DNA of 59,846 nt from a virus: positions 22,744-82,589 of IMG/VR virus record IMGVR_UViG_3300029787_000011; one strand, written 5' to 3'. Both the position numbers and the translations under genes were made by a program. Of this stretch, positions 9,001 through 20,100 are shown one piece after another. The notes under the pieces are model-generated. The model was given only the letters and a program-made list of their open reading frames with translations. It was not told where the DNA came from and did not search any database. Position 1 is the first letter of the stretch. Each line of letters opens with the position of its first letter.

Positions 9001-12000
9001 ATTACCAGATCCATCACGTAAGACTAAGTTGTTTGAAGCGTTTGTGCTTGCAGATGCAACGTTAATTGTAGTATTACCAGATATACCATCAGCGTTTGTT
9101 AGTGTAATACCAGAAGATGCTGTGACTGCAAATGTGCGATGAGCATATGTGTTCGCAGCAGTCCTGACCATATATCCTGTGCCAGACTGTGCAGCAAGTG
9201 CAGTTATATCTGCATCGTTAAATGTGACTGAAAGTGTTGGATCAGAAGCACCATTAATTGATACTGAACCATCTACAACACCATCAATAGTTAATGTTCT
9301 TGCAGTCTTCCAAGCATCAGCAGTTGATGCGTTTCCTATAATACCTGCTGAAGAACCTGCAGCACTATTAACTGTAATTTGATTAGCAGAGAAATCACCA
9401 GATGATCTAACTACAACACTATTACCAGTTGTGTCTGTAGCACTTGTTGTTAATCCATCAAGTAAATCTGCGTTAAGATTGTTTACCTTAGTTGTAGATG
9501 CAACTACAAACGGAGCAGTACCTTGTGGAAGTTGAGAGATTATTTGTCCATCAACAGTTGCTGTACCATCAACATTTAAGTTATTATCTATATCAACAGA
9601 TGTACCTGCACCAGTTACATGGAGTGAACCTGCTCTTAGAGCACCATCAGTACCAGAGAAGACTTCGCTACTATTAGTAGCAGCAGTCATAAAGGCAAAT
9701 TCTGATGTACCTCTATCAAATCCAAAGAATCCAACTTTAGCAGACCCATCATAATATCTAAATTCTATACCTCTATCTTTACCATCATTAGATGCAGGAG
9801 CAGTATCACCACCTAAGGTGAAGACTGGATCATCTATTGTTACCGTTGTTGAGTTAACTGTAGAAGTTGTACCATTAACTGTAAGATTACCTGTGACAAT
9901 CAAGTTAGATTGAGCATTGACATCTCCAGCTACAGTTAATTGACCTTGTGATACTGTATCACCGTTGTCGGTATCAATTGTAAATTTATCTGCAGCAGAT
10001 GCATTTTGTACTTTGAAGAACTTATTGTCTGCTTGAACAATAACTTGATCATGAACAACTAAAGATCCTGATATATCAGCACTACTATTAAGATCGAGAG
10101 CACCTGATAGTTCAGTACCACCATAGACTCTAAGCCCGCCACCAACTGCTAAGTTTTTCGCTAATCCAATACCACCAGTGAATCTTGCAGCACCATCAGC
10201 AGCGTATGATCCTGTTAGAGTTTGCTCTGTGTTGTTAGTAAATGTATTGACACCAGATGTTTGGAATGTATCGTTAATCTGAGTCCCATCATTAACTGTT
10301 AAGGTACCGATAATAGTTGTATTACCGTTATCACTATCAACTTGAAACTTAGTTGTCTGGGCAGCATTTCTAACTTCAAAAATTTCGTTATCAGCTGCAA
10401 TAAATAGAGAATCGTTGATTTGAGTTTCACCTGCAACAGTTAAAGAACCAGATGTATTAATTGATCCATCACTGGATGAAACAGTCATCTTATCAGTCGA
10501 GCCTGATCTGACTGCAAAGTTTGCATCAACATCAACTGTACTATTAAATTCAGTTGCTCCTGAGACAGTTAGTTGTCCACCAAGTGTTGTATTACTATCA
10601 ACATTGAGTGTTGAATTTAATTCAGTATGACCATCAGCAGTTAGCGTTCCTTCAACGTTAGTATTACCTGTGGAAGATGCGACAAAGAACTTATCAGTAG
10701 ATCCTGATCTAACTGCAAAGTCATTATCAATATCAGTGACACCTTCAATATTAACAGTACCTTGAATTACTGTATTACCATTATCTGTATCTACTGTAAA
10801 CTTATCAACTGCAGATCCATTTTGAATCTTAAAGTTTTCATTTGATGCATTGATAGTAACAGAATCTTGAATAGTTGTATTGCCTTCAACATTTAAAGTA
10901 CCTTGAATATCTGTATTACCACTTGCACCAATAACACTAAACTTCTCAGTATCACCACTGTTTAATTTACCAACTGAGAACTTCTCTCCTGACCCTGTAG
11001 CACCAACGTACAAGGATTTCATAATACCTGCACCACCATGTGCTTTTATAGTAGAGAAGTTATGAGAAGCATAGGAAGGAGATGCCTGATATGTATCACC
11101 AAAACGACCTCTGTATCTAACTCTCAACCAGTTTAATCTTGATTCAGTTTCTGTCGCACTATCCTTAACTTCAATAGGACCATTAACATGCAACGTACCA
11201 TCAATCAGACCAGATCCTGCTACATAGAAACCACCATCAAGTCTAAGTGCACCATAATCATTTGATTGAATCTCCCAAGCACCAGAGGTTCCATTCTTAG
11301 CAGTAGTAATATCATTTGTGCTTTCAAAATGAACTTCACTCGCAACATTTAGAGTGCTGTTTGCATCAATAGCACCAGTATTTGTTAAGATACCACCAAC
11401 TTCAATATTACCTGTAGTAGTGTGAAGTTGTATTTTAGTTGTACCACTACCATTGTTCAATGATAATGTTTTAGAAGCACCTTGGAATACTATATTATCA
11501 TCAAATCTACTTGTAGAATTAGCACGGAATGTACCATCTACATCTAATAATCCACCAATATTAACATCATCTCCTATACCTGCACCACCTGCAACTACTA
11601 AATCTCCAGTAGTATTAGATGTTGAGTTTGTATTTGTTGTAAGTTTTAAGTTACCCGCACGGATTCCAGAGTCAGTTCCTGTAAAAATCTCTGCGGAGCT
11701 CTGTGAGGCATCGTGTATAAACGCAAATCCTCCTGTATGTCCTCCGAGATCTGCATACGAATCGTCGTAACCGAAGAATCCAAGTCTTGCTTGAGAGTCA
11801 TAATATCTGAACTCAATTCCCCTATCTTTATTATCGTCAGAAGAAGGAGCAGTGTCGCCACCCAAGGTAAATACTGGGTCATCGACTGTTGTAGTTGTGC
11901 TATTAACTGTTGTAGTCGTTCCATCTACTTGTAAGTTTCCTAAAATTTGTACAAGTCCTGTGACTGCTCTGTCATCGCCAGGATCAAGTTTAAGTGTACC

Positions 12001-13602
12001 AGTTGATGCAAGGTGATCTCCTTGTATCCTCATGTTCTCTACATGAACCTTACCAGTTGATGCATCAGATGCTTGGATGTCTACAACATCTTCAGCAGTA
12101 ATACTGACTGTACTGGTTCCAGAACCTGAGTTGGTTGCTGCAATACTTAGTGATCTTGCAGAACTAGAACTCTGAGTTGTTTGAATTGTAAGATTACCAT
12201 CACCAGTTTTGTCTATTGTCTGTGCAGTTGCACCATCAAATACTACATCTGGATCACTTATTAATGTCTTTACATTAATATCAACTTCACCATTACCACT
12301 ATCACCTGTGTTATTAGCAGCAAATAATAAACCACCTGAGGTATTCTTTACATTTACATAATTTATTCCAGTAAATCCTCTGTATCCAGTTGTTGTGGTG
12401 AGTTCTTGATCTAATTCAAAATGCTCAACAGAATTACCATCAGCAAAAGATACTCTATTGTTTTGTAATTGTGTATTGTCTATACCTGCAGCAGCAACAG
12501 TTACATGACCACCTGCACTTACGTCAAAGTCTTCTTGGGCAAAGGATGCCAATCCTTTCTGTTCTGTAGTCTCGGCAGCGAGATATCTCCACCCGCCAGT
12601 GTCACCGCTAGAATGAGTAGGAGCACCACCACCTGATGCGATACCAGTAATTGCTTGATATACCTTAGAGGCATTTTTAATGATATCATACCTGACGTAT
12701 GTTGTACCTGCATTATAATCTAGTGCAGTTGTACCTTCAACTGCTGTAGCGATTGGTACATTTGTCGCAGATGTAAGTCTTCCACGGTCATCTACAGTGA
12801 ACTTAGTAGCGTTAACTGTCTGTGTACCAAAGGGTTCTGAACTAGAACCAACAGCATTTACGGATGTCAGGGATTCCGTATTATAGTCACCTGCTACTAC
12901 AGCAGTTGTAATAAGATCTAATGTTGGGTTTCCAGAAACACCATTACCATTAACTACAGAAATTCTTGTAGCAGTACCAGTAATAGTTCTGGTTGCCATA
13001 TTTCCACCACTGACTCTGGATATCATACCAGTGGTAGTAAGTCCTGCTATTGCAACCAAGTCAAGGTCATATGGTTGAGCAGAGGAACCTTCTACAGTTC
13101 CATTTAAGTTATAATCAGCAAGTGTTGAAGGGAAAGAAGCATTTGTTATTCTACCTTTAGAGTCTACTACAACTTTTGTATAAGTTCCTGTAGCAGATGC
13201 AGTACCATCATAATGAGGTAATGTAGCTAAAAGTTCTAAAGAAGATGAAAGGTTTAAGTTTTGAGAACCATCAAAGTTTCCTGTTGAAGTTAAGTCACCA
13301 GATATCTGGATTTGACGAGTTGAAGCAAGTCTGGCAGCAGTTGATGAATTACCAATTATAGTCGCAGTTATAGTACCTGCAGCAAAATTACCATCTGCAT
13401 CTCTTTGTACAAGAGTATTTGCAGTGTTTGAGGTTGATTCTACTGGACGTTCGTATCGTAATGTGTTCCATGCGGATACACCATCACCGATTTTAAATCG
13501 ACCTGTGTCTAACTCAATACCCAATTCACCTTGAGCAAGTGTTGGGTTTGCGTTTGCCCATTCCTGAGCACCACCCCTTCTTAATTGTAATCTATTTGCC
13601 AT
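6013..13602 (-). CDS. Giant tail fibre with Mtd-like N-terminus, 2529 aa
   Basis: Residues 1-50 (RLQLRRGGAQEWANANPTLA, then GELGIELDTGRFKIGDG) match the N-terminal domain of the major tropism determinant and related phage fibres, used to anchor a fibre to the tail. The long middle is made of low-complexity beta repeats typical of a trimeric shaft. A module with TVDDPVFTLGGDTAPSS and DRGIEFRYYD occurs twice (about 560-650 and 1240-1320). Then come four about 43-residue copies of VTEGSTNLFTTAARTR and five about 70-residue Gly/Tyr repeats near the C-terminus. The end, about 2440-2529, has short HGNG/FANA repeats and a beta module. No S74-type chaperone domain is visible. It occupies the gp12/wac position before gp13 and has its own late promoter. 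Likely role: host recognition. Confidence 0.8.
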   Translation of the reverse strand: MANRLQLRRGGAQEWANANPTLAQGELGIELDTGRFKIGDGVSAWNTLRYERPVESTSNTANTLVQRDADGNFAAGTITATIIGNSSTAARLASTRQIQISGDLTSTGNFDGSQNLNLSSSLELLATLPHYDGTASATGTYTKVVVDSKGRITNASFPSTLADYNLNGTVEGSSAQPYDLDLVAIAGLTTTGMISRVSGGNMATRTITGTATRISVVNGNGVSGNPTLDLITTAVVAGDYNTESLTSVNAVGSSSEPFGTQTVNATKFTVDDRGRLTSATNVPIATAVEGTTALDYNAGTTYVRYDIIKNASKVYQAITGIASGGGAPTHSSGDTGGWRYLAAETTEQKGLASFAQEDFDVSAGGHVTVAAAGIDNTQLQNNRVSFADGNSVEHFELDQELTTTTGYRGFTGINYVNVKNTSGGLLFAANNTGDSGNGEVDINVKTLISDPDVVFDGATAQTIDKTGDGNLTIQTTQSSSSARSLSIAATNSGSGTSTVSITAEDVVDIQASDASTGKVHVENMRIQGDHLASTGTLKLDPGDDRAVTGLVQILGNLQVDGTTTTVNSTTTTVDDPVFTLGGDTAPSSDDNKDRGIEFRYYDSQARLGFFGYDDSYADLGGHTGGFAFIHDASQSSAEIFTGTDSGIRAGNLKLTTNTNSTSNTTGDLVVAGGAGIGDDVNIGGLLDVDGTFRANSTSRFDDNIVFQGASKTLSLNNGSGTTKIQLHTTTGNIEVGGILTNTGAIDANSTLNVASEVHFESTNDITTAKNGTSGAWEIQSNDYGALRLDGGFYVAGSGLIDGTLHVNGPIEVKDSATETESRLNWLRVRYRGRFGDTYQASPSYASHNFSTIKAHGGAGIMKSLYVGATGSGEKFSVGKLNSGDTEKFSVIGASGNTDIQGTLNVEGNTTIQDSVTINASNENFKIQNGSAVDKFTVDTDNGNTVIQGTVNIEGVTDIDNDFAVRSGSTDKFFVASSTGNTNVEGTLTADGHTELNSTLNVDSNTTLGGQLTVSGATEFNSTVDVDANFAVRSGSTDKMTVSSSDGSINTSGSLTVAGETQINDSLFIAADNEIFEVRNAAQTTKFQVDSDNGNTTIIGTLTVNDGTQINDTFQTSGVNTFTNNTEQTLTGSYAADGAARFTGGIGLAKNLAVGGGLRVYGGTELSGALDLNSSADISGSLVVHDQVIVQADNKFFKVQNASAADKFTIDTDNGDTVSQGQLTVAGDVNAQSNLIVTGNLTVNGTTSTVNSTTVTIDDPVFTLGGDTAPASNDGKDRGIEFRYYDGSAKVGFFGFDRGTSEFAFMTAATNSSEVFSGTDGALRAGSLHVTGAGTSVDIDNNLNVDGTATVDGQIISQLPQGTAPFVVASTTKVNNLNADLLDGLTTSATDTTGNSVVVRSSGDFSANQITVNSAAGSSAGIIGNASTADAWKTARTLTIDGVVDGSVSINGASDPTLSVTFNDADITALAAQSGTGYMVRTAANTYAHRTFAVTASSGITLTNADGISGNTTINVASASTNASNNLVLRDGSGNFASNQITSKLVAQNIQVGVTGANEIDTSTGNLTLDSAGGTVAVDDILTVAGSTTLNDDLTLVSASGGNIVFDKSDNALVFGDNVAVKLGAGTDAVIESDGTDTLYKSTGTSKQIVQTAQFEVKSQDGTSFGMIVDADGSVTLGYNGLATFVTTSTGATLTGDLLSDSNNTRSIGSSSNKYANVHSTTFTGNVVGNIQGDITGNIVATTSTAKNLNPASDSAFDLGTNSVRWQNIYADAANITAITGTLTGTVSSIANHDTGALSEGSNLYYTDERVDDRLNAVIIAGTGVTKAYDDAANTYTLSVTQADVNTDTVTEGSTNLFTTAARTRTHFTYGTGIELSAGGQLSVTQADVDTDNVTEGSSNLFTTAARTRTHFTYGTGITHSSGTLSVTQADIDTDNVTEGSTNLFTTAARTRTHFTYGTGITHDGSGALSVTQADINTDNVTEGSTNVFFTNTRADARVAAATGTNLDLSQKSTTNLSEGTNLYHTEARVQTKLDHAFEQLKAMLNNLATSTTLKLNLSGDPTPGAVVTLGSVSAGGVGGFTSGTNVATTGGTGTGLTVDTTVNADGVITAIALNTAGTDYLIGDTLTITNSNLGGVDALNLGTLSGGVGGFTAGTAVATTNSGSGDNGLTVNTTVDGNGAITNVVINAAGTGYAAGDTITIANSNAGGAATVDTLVGGTGYANGTAIATTTTGSGSGLTVNLTTSSGVVTGAAINAAGSGYAVNDTITIVNANASGVKTLGTIATAGTGYSTGTAIATTNDGSGSSLTVDISSVSASGAITAVAINDDGTGFTTSDTITIANANATGVKTLGAISAAGTGYTEGSATGVATTSSGSGTGLTLDIVVDASGNVTSATINNDGSGYAASEVITITGGNADATVPVSDLHGNGCTIPVSAIHGNGATIDIATIFANATVDVSAVFTNATFSLSDITSMEVGATITGTTSNSTGVITAMDASSVTVDNVSGFFKKGETVGANDVTNLTISSFG
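6345..7400 (-). repeat. Five tandem Gly/Tyr repeats in the fibre C-terminus
   Basis: Each unit encodes about 68-72 residues built as G-x-G-(Y/F)-x-x-G-T-x-(I/V)-A-T-T, a G-L-T-V strand, a turn, A-G-(T/S)-G-Y and D-T-(I/L)-T-I. Examples are TVNLTTSSGVVTGAAINAAG and AINDDGTGFTTSDTITIANA. The units are divergent in DNA but clearly homologous in protein, as expected for old tandem duplication of a fibre shaft module. Confidence 0.8.
7600..8100 (-). repeat. Four tandem repeats in the fibre, about 43 aa each
   Basis: Four successive units carry SVTQADxxTDxVTEGSxN, followed in the first three by LFTTAARTRTHFTYGTGI. The fourth unit diverges after VTEGSTN (VFFTNTRADARVAAATGTNL). The DNA copies are also highly similar, which points to recent duplication and makes the site a likely recombination hot spot. 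Confidence 0.85.
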
Positions 13603-13639
13603 TTTAAATTAGGACTTTAACTATAACATGCTTCCAAGT

Positions 13640-13647
13640 TATTTATG
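13640..13647 (-). promoter_or_regulatory. Late promoter CATAAATA for the fibre gene
   Basis: CATAAATA on the minus strand stands in the only gap between the 76-aa gene and the fibre, 38 bases before the fibre ATG and directly after a terminator. It matches the T4-type late -10 box. Confidence 0.75.
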
Positions 13648-13650
13648 CTC

Positions 13651-13675
13651 AAAAAAGAAGGGAACTTATGTTCCC
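13651..13675 (-). terminator. Intrinsic terminator after the gp8-DUF4815 operon
   Basis: On the minus strand GGGAAC-ATAA-GTTCCC is followed by TTCTTTTTT, a 6-bp stem with a 4-base loop and a T tract. The stop codon TAA of the 76-aa gene lies in the loop, so termination overlaps the end of the coding region. Confidence 0.8.
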
Positions 13676-13896
13676 TCAGTTTCTTCTTCAGTTTCTACTG
13701 GAGGTTCTGCATCCACTACTGGTGGATTATAGTATTCCAGTGCTTCTAAAGCACCTTGAAGCTTTAATGCTGTTGCCTCATTCTCTCGAATTTTACTGGC
13801 AAGTTGTTTGTTTTCTTCTATACACTTTGCATAGCGTTCCTTAAATTGACGCATCATTTCAACTTGAGAAACCTTTTCCAATGTGCTATCGGTCAT
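13666..13896 (-). CDS. Coiled-coil small protein, 76 aa
   Basis: Residues 5-55 are a charged amphipathic helix (MMRQFKERYAKCIEENKQLA then KIRENEATALKLQGALEALE) that should form a coiled coil. The tail is Pro/Glu-rich and acidic. It follows the 73-aa coiled-coil gene by two bases and ends inside the terminator. Its place between the DUF4815-type protein and the fibre suggests a virion accessory or chaperone role, but this is inference. Confidence 0.7.
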   Translation of the reverse strand: MTDSTLEKVSQVEMMRQFKERYAKCIEENKQLASKIRENEATALKLQGALEALEYYNPPVVDAEPPVETEEETEGT

Positions 13897-13898
13897 AA

Positions 13899-14120
13899 TT
13901 AATTGTTAGCTAACTTTAATAGTAGAGATTTGATCTCACTCATATCAGATTTTAGCAGAGAAACATCGTTTTGTAAAGCATCAAATTGTTGTTTCTTAAC
14001 TTCTTCAGCTTTACGTGCAGCCATATACTTTTTATAAGTATCTTGATCTGCACATGAAAGAGATCCAGTTCTGGAATCTCTAAACCATCTTTCTGCGTCT
14101 TGTACTGGGATTTGACTCAT
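13899..14120 (-). CDS. Coiled-coil small protein, conserved in cyanophages, 73 aa
   Basis: The N-terminus (VQDAERWFRDSRTGSLSCAD) has an R-D-S/T-x-T/S-G motif, followed by a helical tail (LQNDVSLLKSDMSEIKSLLL) with clear heptads. I recognise this arrangement from short proteins in the same place in cyanomyovirus tail operons. The start overlaps the end of the 2415-aa gene by four bases (ATGA). Function is unknown; a trimeric coiled coil that links or folds fibres would fit. Confidence 0.75.
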   Translation of the reverse strand: MSQIPVQDAERWFRDSRTGSLSCADQDTYKKYMAARKAEEVKKQQFDALQNDVSLLKSDMSEIKSLLLKLANN

Positions 14121-17100
14121 ACTGCAAGAGCAATTGCTCTAAGATCTTTTATGATAGGTGAGTATGCCTGATTAGGTGAGACGAATATTATTTTGATCTG
14201 ATACTGGTCGAAACTTAGTCCAGATACTTCATATTCATATTCAAAGAATACTTCTCTTTCCGACGTTGCAGGTATTTTAGCACCTGTTGTTGGGAAGAAC
14301 TCATAACCTAATTTTTCAATTGGATCAGTTGATCCAACTGGACGTACTCTATATAGCACCTTTATCTCACTGCCTGTTGGACGGTATCCACTGAAGAATA
14401 CTTTAATAGATCCAGAAGCATTTACGAGGTTTGCAACACGAGTGATATACACAGCATCATGTTCATCACCAACAGATAACTTAGCACTATTTTGATCAGT
14501 TGGTTTATTGATTCTATTTGATACACATGTAATTGACATTCTATCAGTATCAATGACTGGTGATAGAGTTGTCACTCCACTGGTCATTGTGAGATCCATT
14601 CTGAATGACTTAGCACCACTAAGTTCAGATGATTCATTAATACCTGAACATATTAGAGAAGGTGCTAATAAAGGATTATCTTCACTTAATACAATATCAC
14701 TGAATATACCATCATTAGAGAATGATGATTCTAGAACTGTACTACCATCATTGATTGATGTACCACTGATGGTATTAATTCTCGCAGCAATACCAGTTTT
14801 AGGAAGCAACATTCTTTCAATTTGAGGTACTAAGATCTCATATTGAATATTTTGTGTTGCGACTGTTTTAGTTCCACCAGATACAATACCAAGTCTAGCA
14901 ATAGAAGTAGTTGTAATCTCATAACTATCGATAGTTGGATTTTGTATACCAGTGTGTGTCTTGTTGATTTCTGTTAAAGGAATACCATCAAGATTATAAC
15001 ATTCAATAACTGTTTCATCAGCATGAGATCTTCCAGTTGTACCATTCAATCCTCTTTCATGAACTGTAATGGTTTTGCCATCGGTACTGATTGCACTGTA
15101 AGATACAATCTCAGCAAAGGTTGCTGCTAGACCTGAGGTAGAATTATAGATTCTTGCATAACCAACATTACTTGCACTAATTGCAACTCCATTAATTATC
15201 TTATGGAATGCAGTTGCATCATTAACAGATAGTGATGTATCACTAGCAGATATAGATGCAGTTAAGTAGGTTGGTGATACTTCTGATTCTACATTTTCAA
15301 TAGTCACATTGTTCAATGGATCATGCATACCATGATTACTATGAGAAATTTTTACCTTTCTTTGAGTTGTAGCATATGTTGGTGTTGCATCAGGGAAAGC
15401 AGGTTGTATAGCACCACTTGATACTGCGTCTCCTGCAGGAACAAAGTTAGTTCCTGAACCAGGTAGAGTTGTCTGCTGACTTGCAGTACCACCACCTGCA
15501 CCATCACCAGTAATAGTCTCACCATTTGAGAATGCTTTAGAAGCATTATTTAAAGCAAGAGTTGTGCTGTTTGTGACAGCAGTGATAGTAGCAGTGGCAG
15601 CTGATGTGCCTCCTGTAATTACATCTCCGATTGCATAACCTGATGTAGCAGCAACTGTTAATACAGCAGTTGTTTTGGATGAAACAATGCCATTAGTTGT
15701 TGATGTACCTTGTACAAATGTACCTGATATGTCTTTAATAGTTAATTGTACACCTTGTGTAGTATCAAGTATAGCAGAGATTGTACCTTGTGCTAATGAT
15801 GTCTTCTGATAGATACGTGCACCTATTGTATATGGAGTAGTTGCAACCTGTGAATTCATATTCAATACAATTTCTGGTACAAATGTCTGAATAGGATCTC
15901 TTCTTAATCTGAGTTTACCACCATTTCCTTCTTCAAGTGAGATGTTATTTAAAACTAATTTACTACTTGCAGTATTATTAAATGCTGCTCTATAAATTGC
16001 AAACTTAAGATCTTCATACTGGTCTGCAGTCCATGTCGATGCGTTCTGTGATTTGAATAGAACACCTGCATATGGTTGCTCAGATATAGTTCTGTCTCCT
16101 GTTATATCAATCTCACCCATTCTTGATATCCAAATCTTATATGAGTTAGAGTCTGATAAAAGAACGAAACAATGTTCAATTGACTGTGGGATATAAACTG
16201 GTGCTCTAAATGTAAATTTAGTTGCAACAGCACCTGTCTCAGATATCTGAATATCTGCAGGTTCTTTTGTTATATCAGAGAATGGTAAAATACTTGTAGT
16301 AGGATATCCATTTTCCATAGTTCTAATTTGCATAGAGACAGGAATGTTTGTATCCTTAGTATTGAAGTAAACATCTACAGATGTCAAGAACACACCGCCA
16401 GTTTCATCTACAATGAATGACTGTGCAAGAGGGTCATACCAACCAATCTGTCTTGTCTCTGTTCTAGTAGAACGAACTGTTCTGTCCTGAGTGACTGTAT
16501 CACGAACAATTTCAGCATTTCTAACAGCAAGAACATTTTCACGAACTCTATTAAGAGTTCCTTTTGCTTCGTATTCTACTTCAGCAGATGAATCTACTGC
16601 TCCTGCTAATCTTGAATCATCAACTGCAGTGGTCAATCTCATTGTTCTTGTACCAGTTCTCCATCTTGGATTACCTATTCCATTTGGAGATGGAATAAAG
16701 AATGAACCTCTTAACTTACCAAAACGATCAGATATTAATCTACGATCTTTAACAACTGCCTTAGCACCTGATGTTCCTATAATAACTTCACCAACTTGGA
16801 AATTACCAAAGAATTGTCCAGTTGCTTGGTTAGCACTAGCTGCCAAATCTATGTTTAGAATTGCAGTTGTAGATGCATAAGATGAAGGTAATACACTATC
16901 ATCATATGGATTATATGCAAATGTAGCATTAGGTGTTGCAACTTTAAATCTTGCACCAGATGTTTGTCCTATAACTGTTTCACCAATCACAAACGGTGTT
17001 GAGTTTGTACGATTATCTGTTGTTGGATCTTTAATAAGTTCAACTACTTTGGGAGTAATATAAGCATCTATTGATCTTCCATCAAAGAAAGCATACACTC

Positions 17101-20100
17101 TTGTTCTTGGTTTTAGTCTTTCAACTACAAACTTGACGTTTCTAGATCTAATCCAAGGAATAACTGTAGTTGCAACAATACTATCACCTAGTGATCTACG
17201 ATCTATTCTAGGTATAACTCTTGATCTTACACCAGCTCTAGTTTGTCCTGTTGTGACTTCAATTGTATCTGTTCTATTAACACGACGCATACCACGACCA
17301 TCCCAAACATCAGGTCTTGGTGATCTACCAATATCTTCTTCTAACCAACCACTATTTCTAGTAGTCTCAGAAGAAATAACTCTTTCAGTTGTCCACTGAT
17401 CTCTCCATGCACCCCATTGAATAGGAGCGAAACCATTTTGATCAACATTCATTTCAGATGATACCGCTTGGAAATCACCCTCAACTTGTGTCACCTGTAC
17501 AGGAAGTCTCTCTGTATCTAACCAGTCATCAGATGCAGGAGTTAAATCAATACGTCCAATGTATGTAAATACGTTGAATGGGTTGATATTCTCAACTCTA
17601 GATGCATATGGTTGATCAATAATCTTTTGCTCTGTATATGGTAGAGTGATTAAAGGACCAGTTGCTTGGAAGTTAGTTGATAATGAACTGTTAATTTCAA
17701 GACCTATGTTTGTAGTATAGTGAGATGCTCTTGAATAACCTTGTTTAAAGTCTAATGCAGCACTAAAATCTTCGTTCTGTGTATCTGACTTACTATGATC
17801 TGAAAAATCATCTACAATAAAACCATTCTTAAGACGGTCTTTGCCATCTGCGTCTATAATTTTGGTATTATAAGTATCAGTCTCTAATAAGTTTAACGAA
17901 GTATAGTATTCTACTTGATCTAATCTACGTTCTATACCACCGATATCACGCATGGTATAACGTTTGTTATCAGATCTCACTATCGCAACATCTGCTTCAG
18001 GATCAAAACCATATGGTTTATGATTTATGACTGCTAAGAGCATACCATCTTTTAAATCATCTGGTTCTAAAGGTCTTTCAGCAGATTTACCTTTGATAAT
18101 TTGGAACTCACCATCAGGAGATATGAATGCTTTGTCAGTTCTTGGTAGATACCAATCAAAATCACAACGCATACTTGTATTGATTTTAGGAATGTCAAAG
18201 ACTGTAGCAGTAGGAGTACCACTTACATTAAATAATCTTGAATTAAAATCAAATGTAGATGCTGAAACATATGCAGGTGATGCAACTGTTCCAGTTCCAG
18301 TGTATAAGTTCTTAACACCTGGTCTAAAGTCCAGATAATCTGCCATGAATTTGACACCAAAGAACGGAATATCTGTATACTCTGTAGAAAGATATGACTG
18401 ACCTCCAAAGTAATCGCCAGTCGCAGAATGTGTGTAGTAATCAATAACTACTTTTAATTTTCTAAGAGGAACTGCAACACCTTTCTTTCTTACAATCTTA
18501 GAAATATCGTATATAAATCCAGTTTGATTTACTTCAAGGAAGTAGTTATCAGTCACAACTTTAGATCCTGCAATTATTGATCCTGCAGAGTCATTAATAA
18601 TAGCACTAATTGCAGTACCTGCACTATTAACACCAGTAATAGTTTCACCTGCAACAAATGTTCCTTCAAGATATACTATTGATAGTGTTAAACTACCTGA
18701 AGCAAAGTCAATAACTTTTGCTCTTGCCTTAGAAGTTGAACCTGAGACAATAGTACCAGTAGCAAAGAACGTTGGTTCTACAATTGTGAGAGAAGGTAAT
18801 ACTGGATCTGCATCATCAAATGATTCATATACAGCATGTAGTCTATAACAATCTGCTACACCTAATGATATTTCCCTATCTTCAATACGTGTACCAAATA
18901 AGTTAGAATAAACTAAATTGTAATTCTGTTTGTCTAGATTTTGTATAGTCTTATTAACCTTCATAACAAACATCTGATTTTCAGTTTTTGTTTTTCTGGT
19001 TGCTATATTCTTAGATATTGTAGCAGTGACTTTAACAGATGTGACTGTTGTTAAGTTTTCAACCTGTAAAGTAGTTTGTTCGGATGATGTAAACGTTGTA
19101 TAACCAAATCCACCAGATGATGATGTGTTTAGAGGTACCTCAGCACCTACAGGATAAGAACTATTTGATCCTGCTAGTACAACTATAGTATAGTTTTCAT
19201 TTGTAATAGAAGCAAACTGTTCATTTTCTGGAAGAGTAATTGATATAGAGTTAGAAGATACTGTTTGTGCATCAAATGTTCTTCTGACAGTCATAGACTC
19301 ATCAGCAATTGATTTGATATACTTCTTAGGCATTGGACTAAGAAGATCTGCATTTTCTACTTCAAATAGTTTTGCACGGTATCTTAATAATGCAGTGTAT
19401 GTACCTGCAGAAGGAGCAGCAGTAGGATCTACTTTAACTGTCTGTCCTGTAGCTGATGTATAATCAAATATAGATGCAAAACCTGTTGTAGGTAATGCAT
19501 TAGGATCTACTTTATCAACATCAACATATTGTGTGTTATTGAAATATAATCTATCGCCAGGTCTTAAATCTAAAGCAAAGTTTGATTGTAAACCAGTAAT
19601 CTTTTCTGCACTACTTGTAGCATCATATGTAAATGTACTACCTTGTACAACTGCAACATCTTCAAGAATAATATCAGCACTAAACTCTACAGCAGATGTA
19701 CTTTCATCTCTTGCTACAAGTTGTCTTGCATCAGAGAAGTTATAATAATGTATATTAGTGACTGTATCTAAATTTAGTCCATCAACAGTAATCATCTCAC
19801 CTGCTTGGAATGTTCCTTCAACTTGATATAAGTCAATATGATCAGCAGAGAATGTCTCTGTCACATATCCTCTTGCACCAGATGTAGCACCAACAACTTG
19901 AGAACCTACAGTAACACTAACTGAGGATGCCATATCCAAAATAGTGAACATTTGAATATCAAACAATACTGTCTTATAAACATCGTCTGCATCACCAAAT
20001 GTTGCGTCCATATTTTGAGAATACTCACACGATAATATACGAGCATAACCTATAATATTACCTGCACCTGTACCAGGTGAACTTGTAAATGCATCTCTTA

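Noticed and set aside
6013-13602. Diversity-generating retroelement target, because of the Mtd-like N-terminus
   Set aside because: The window has no reverse transcriptase, template repeat or Avd gene, and the C-terminus lacks a C-type lectin fold pattern. The Mtd-like domain is common as a fibre anchor.
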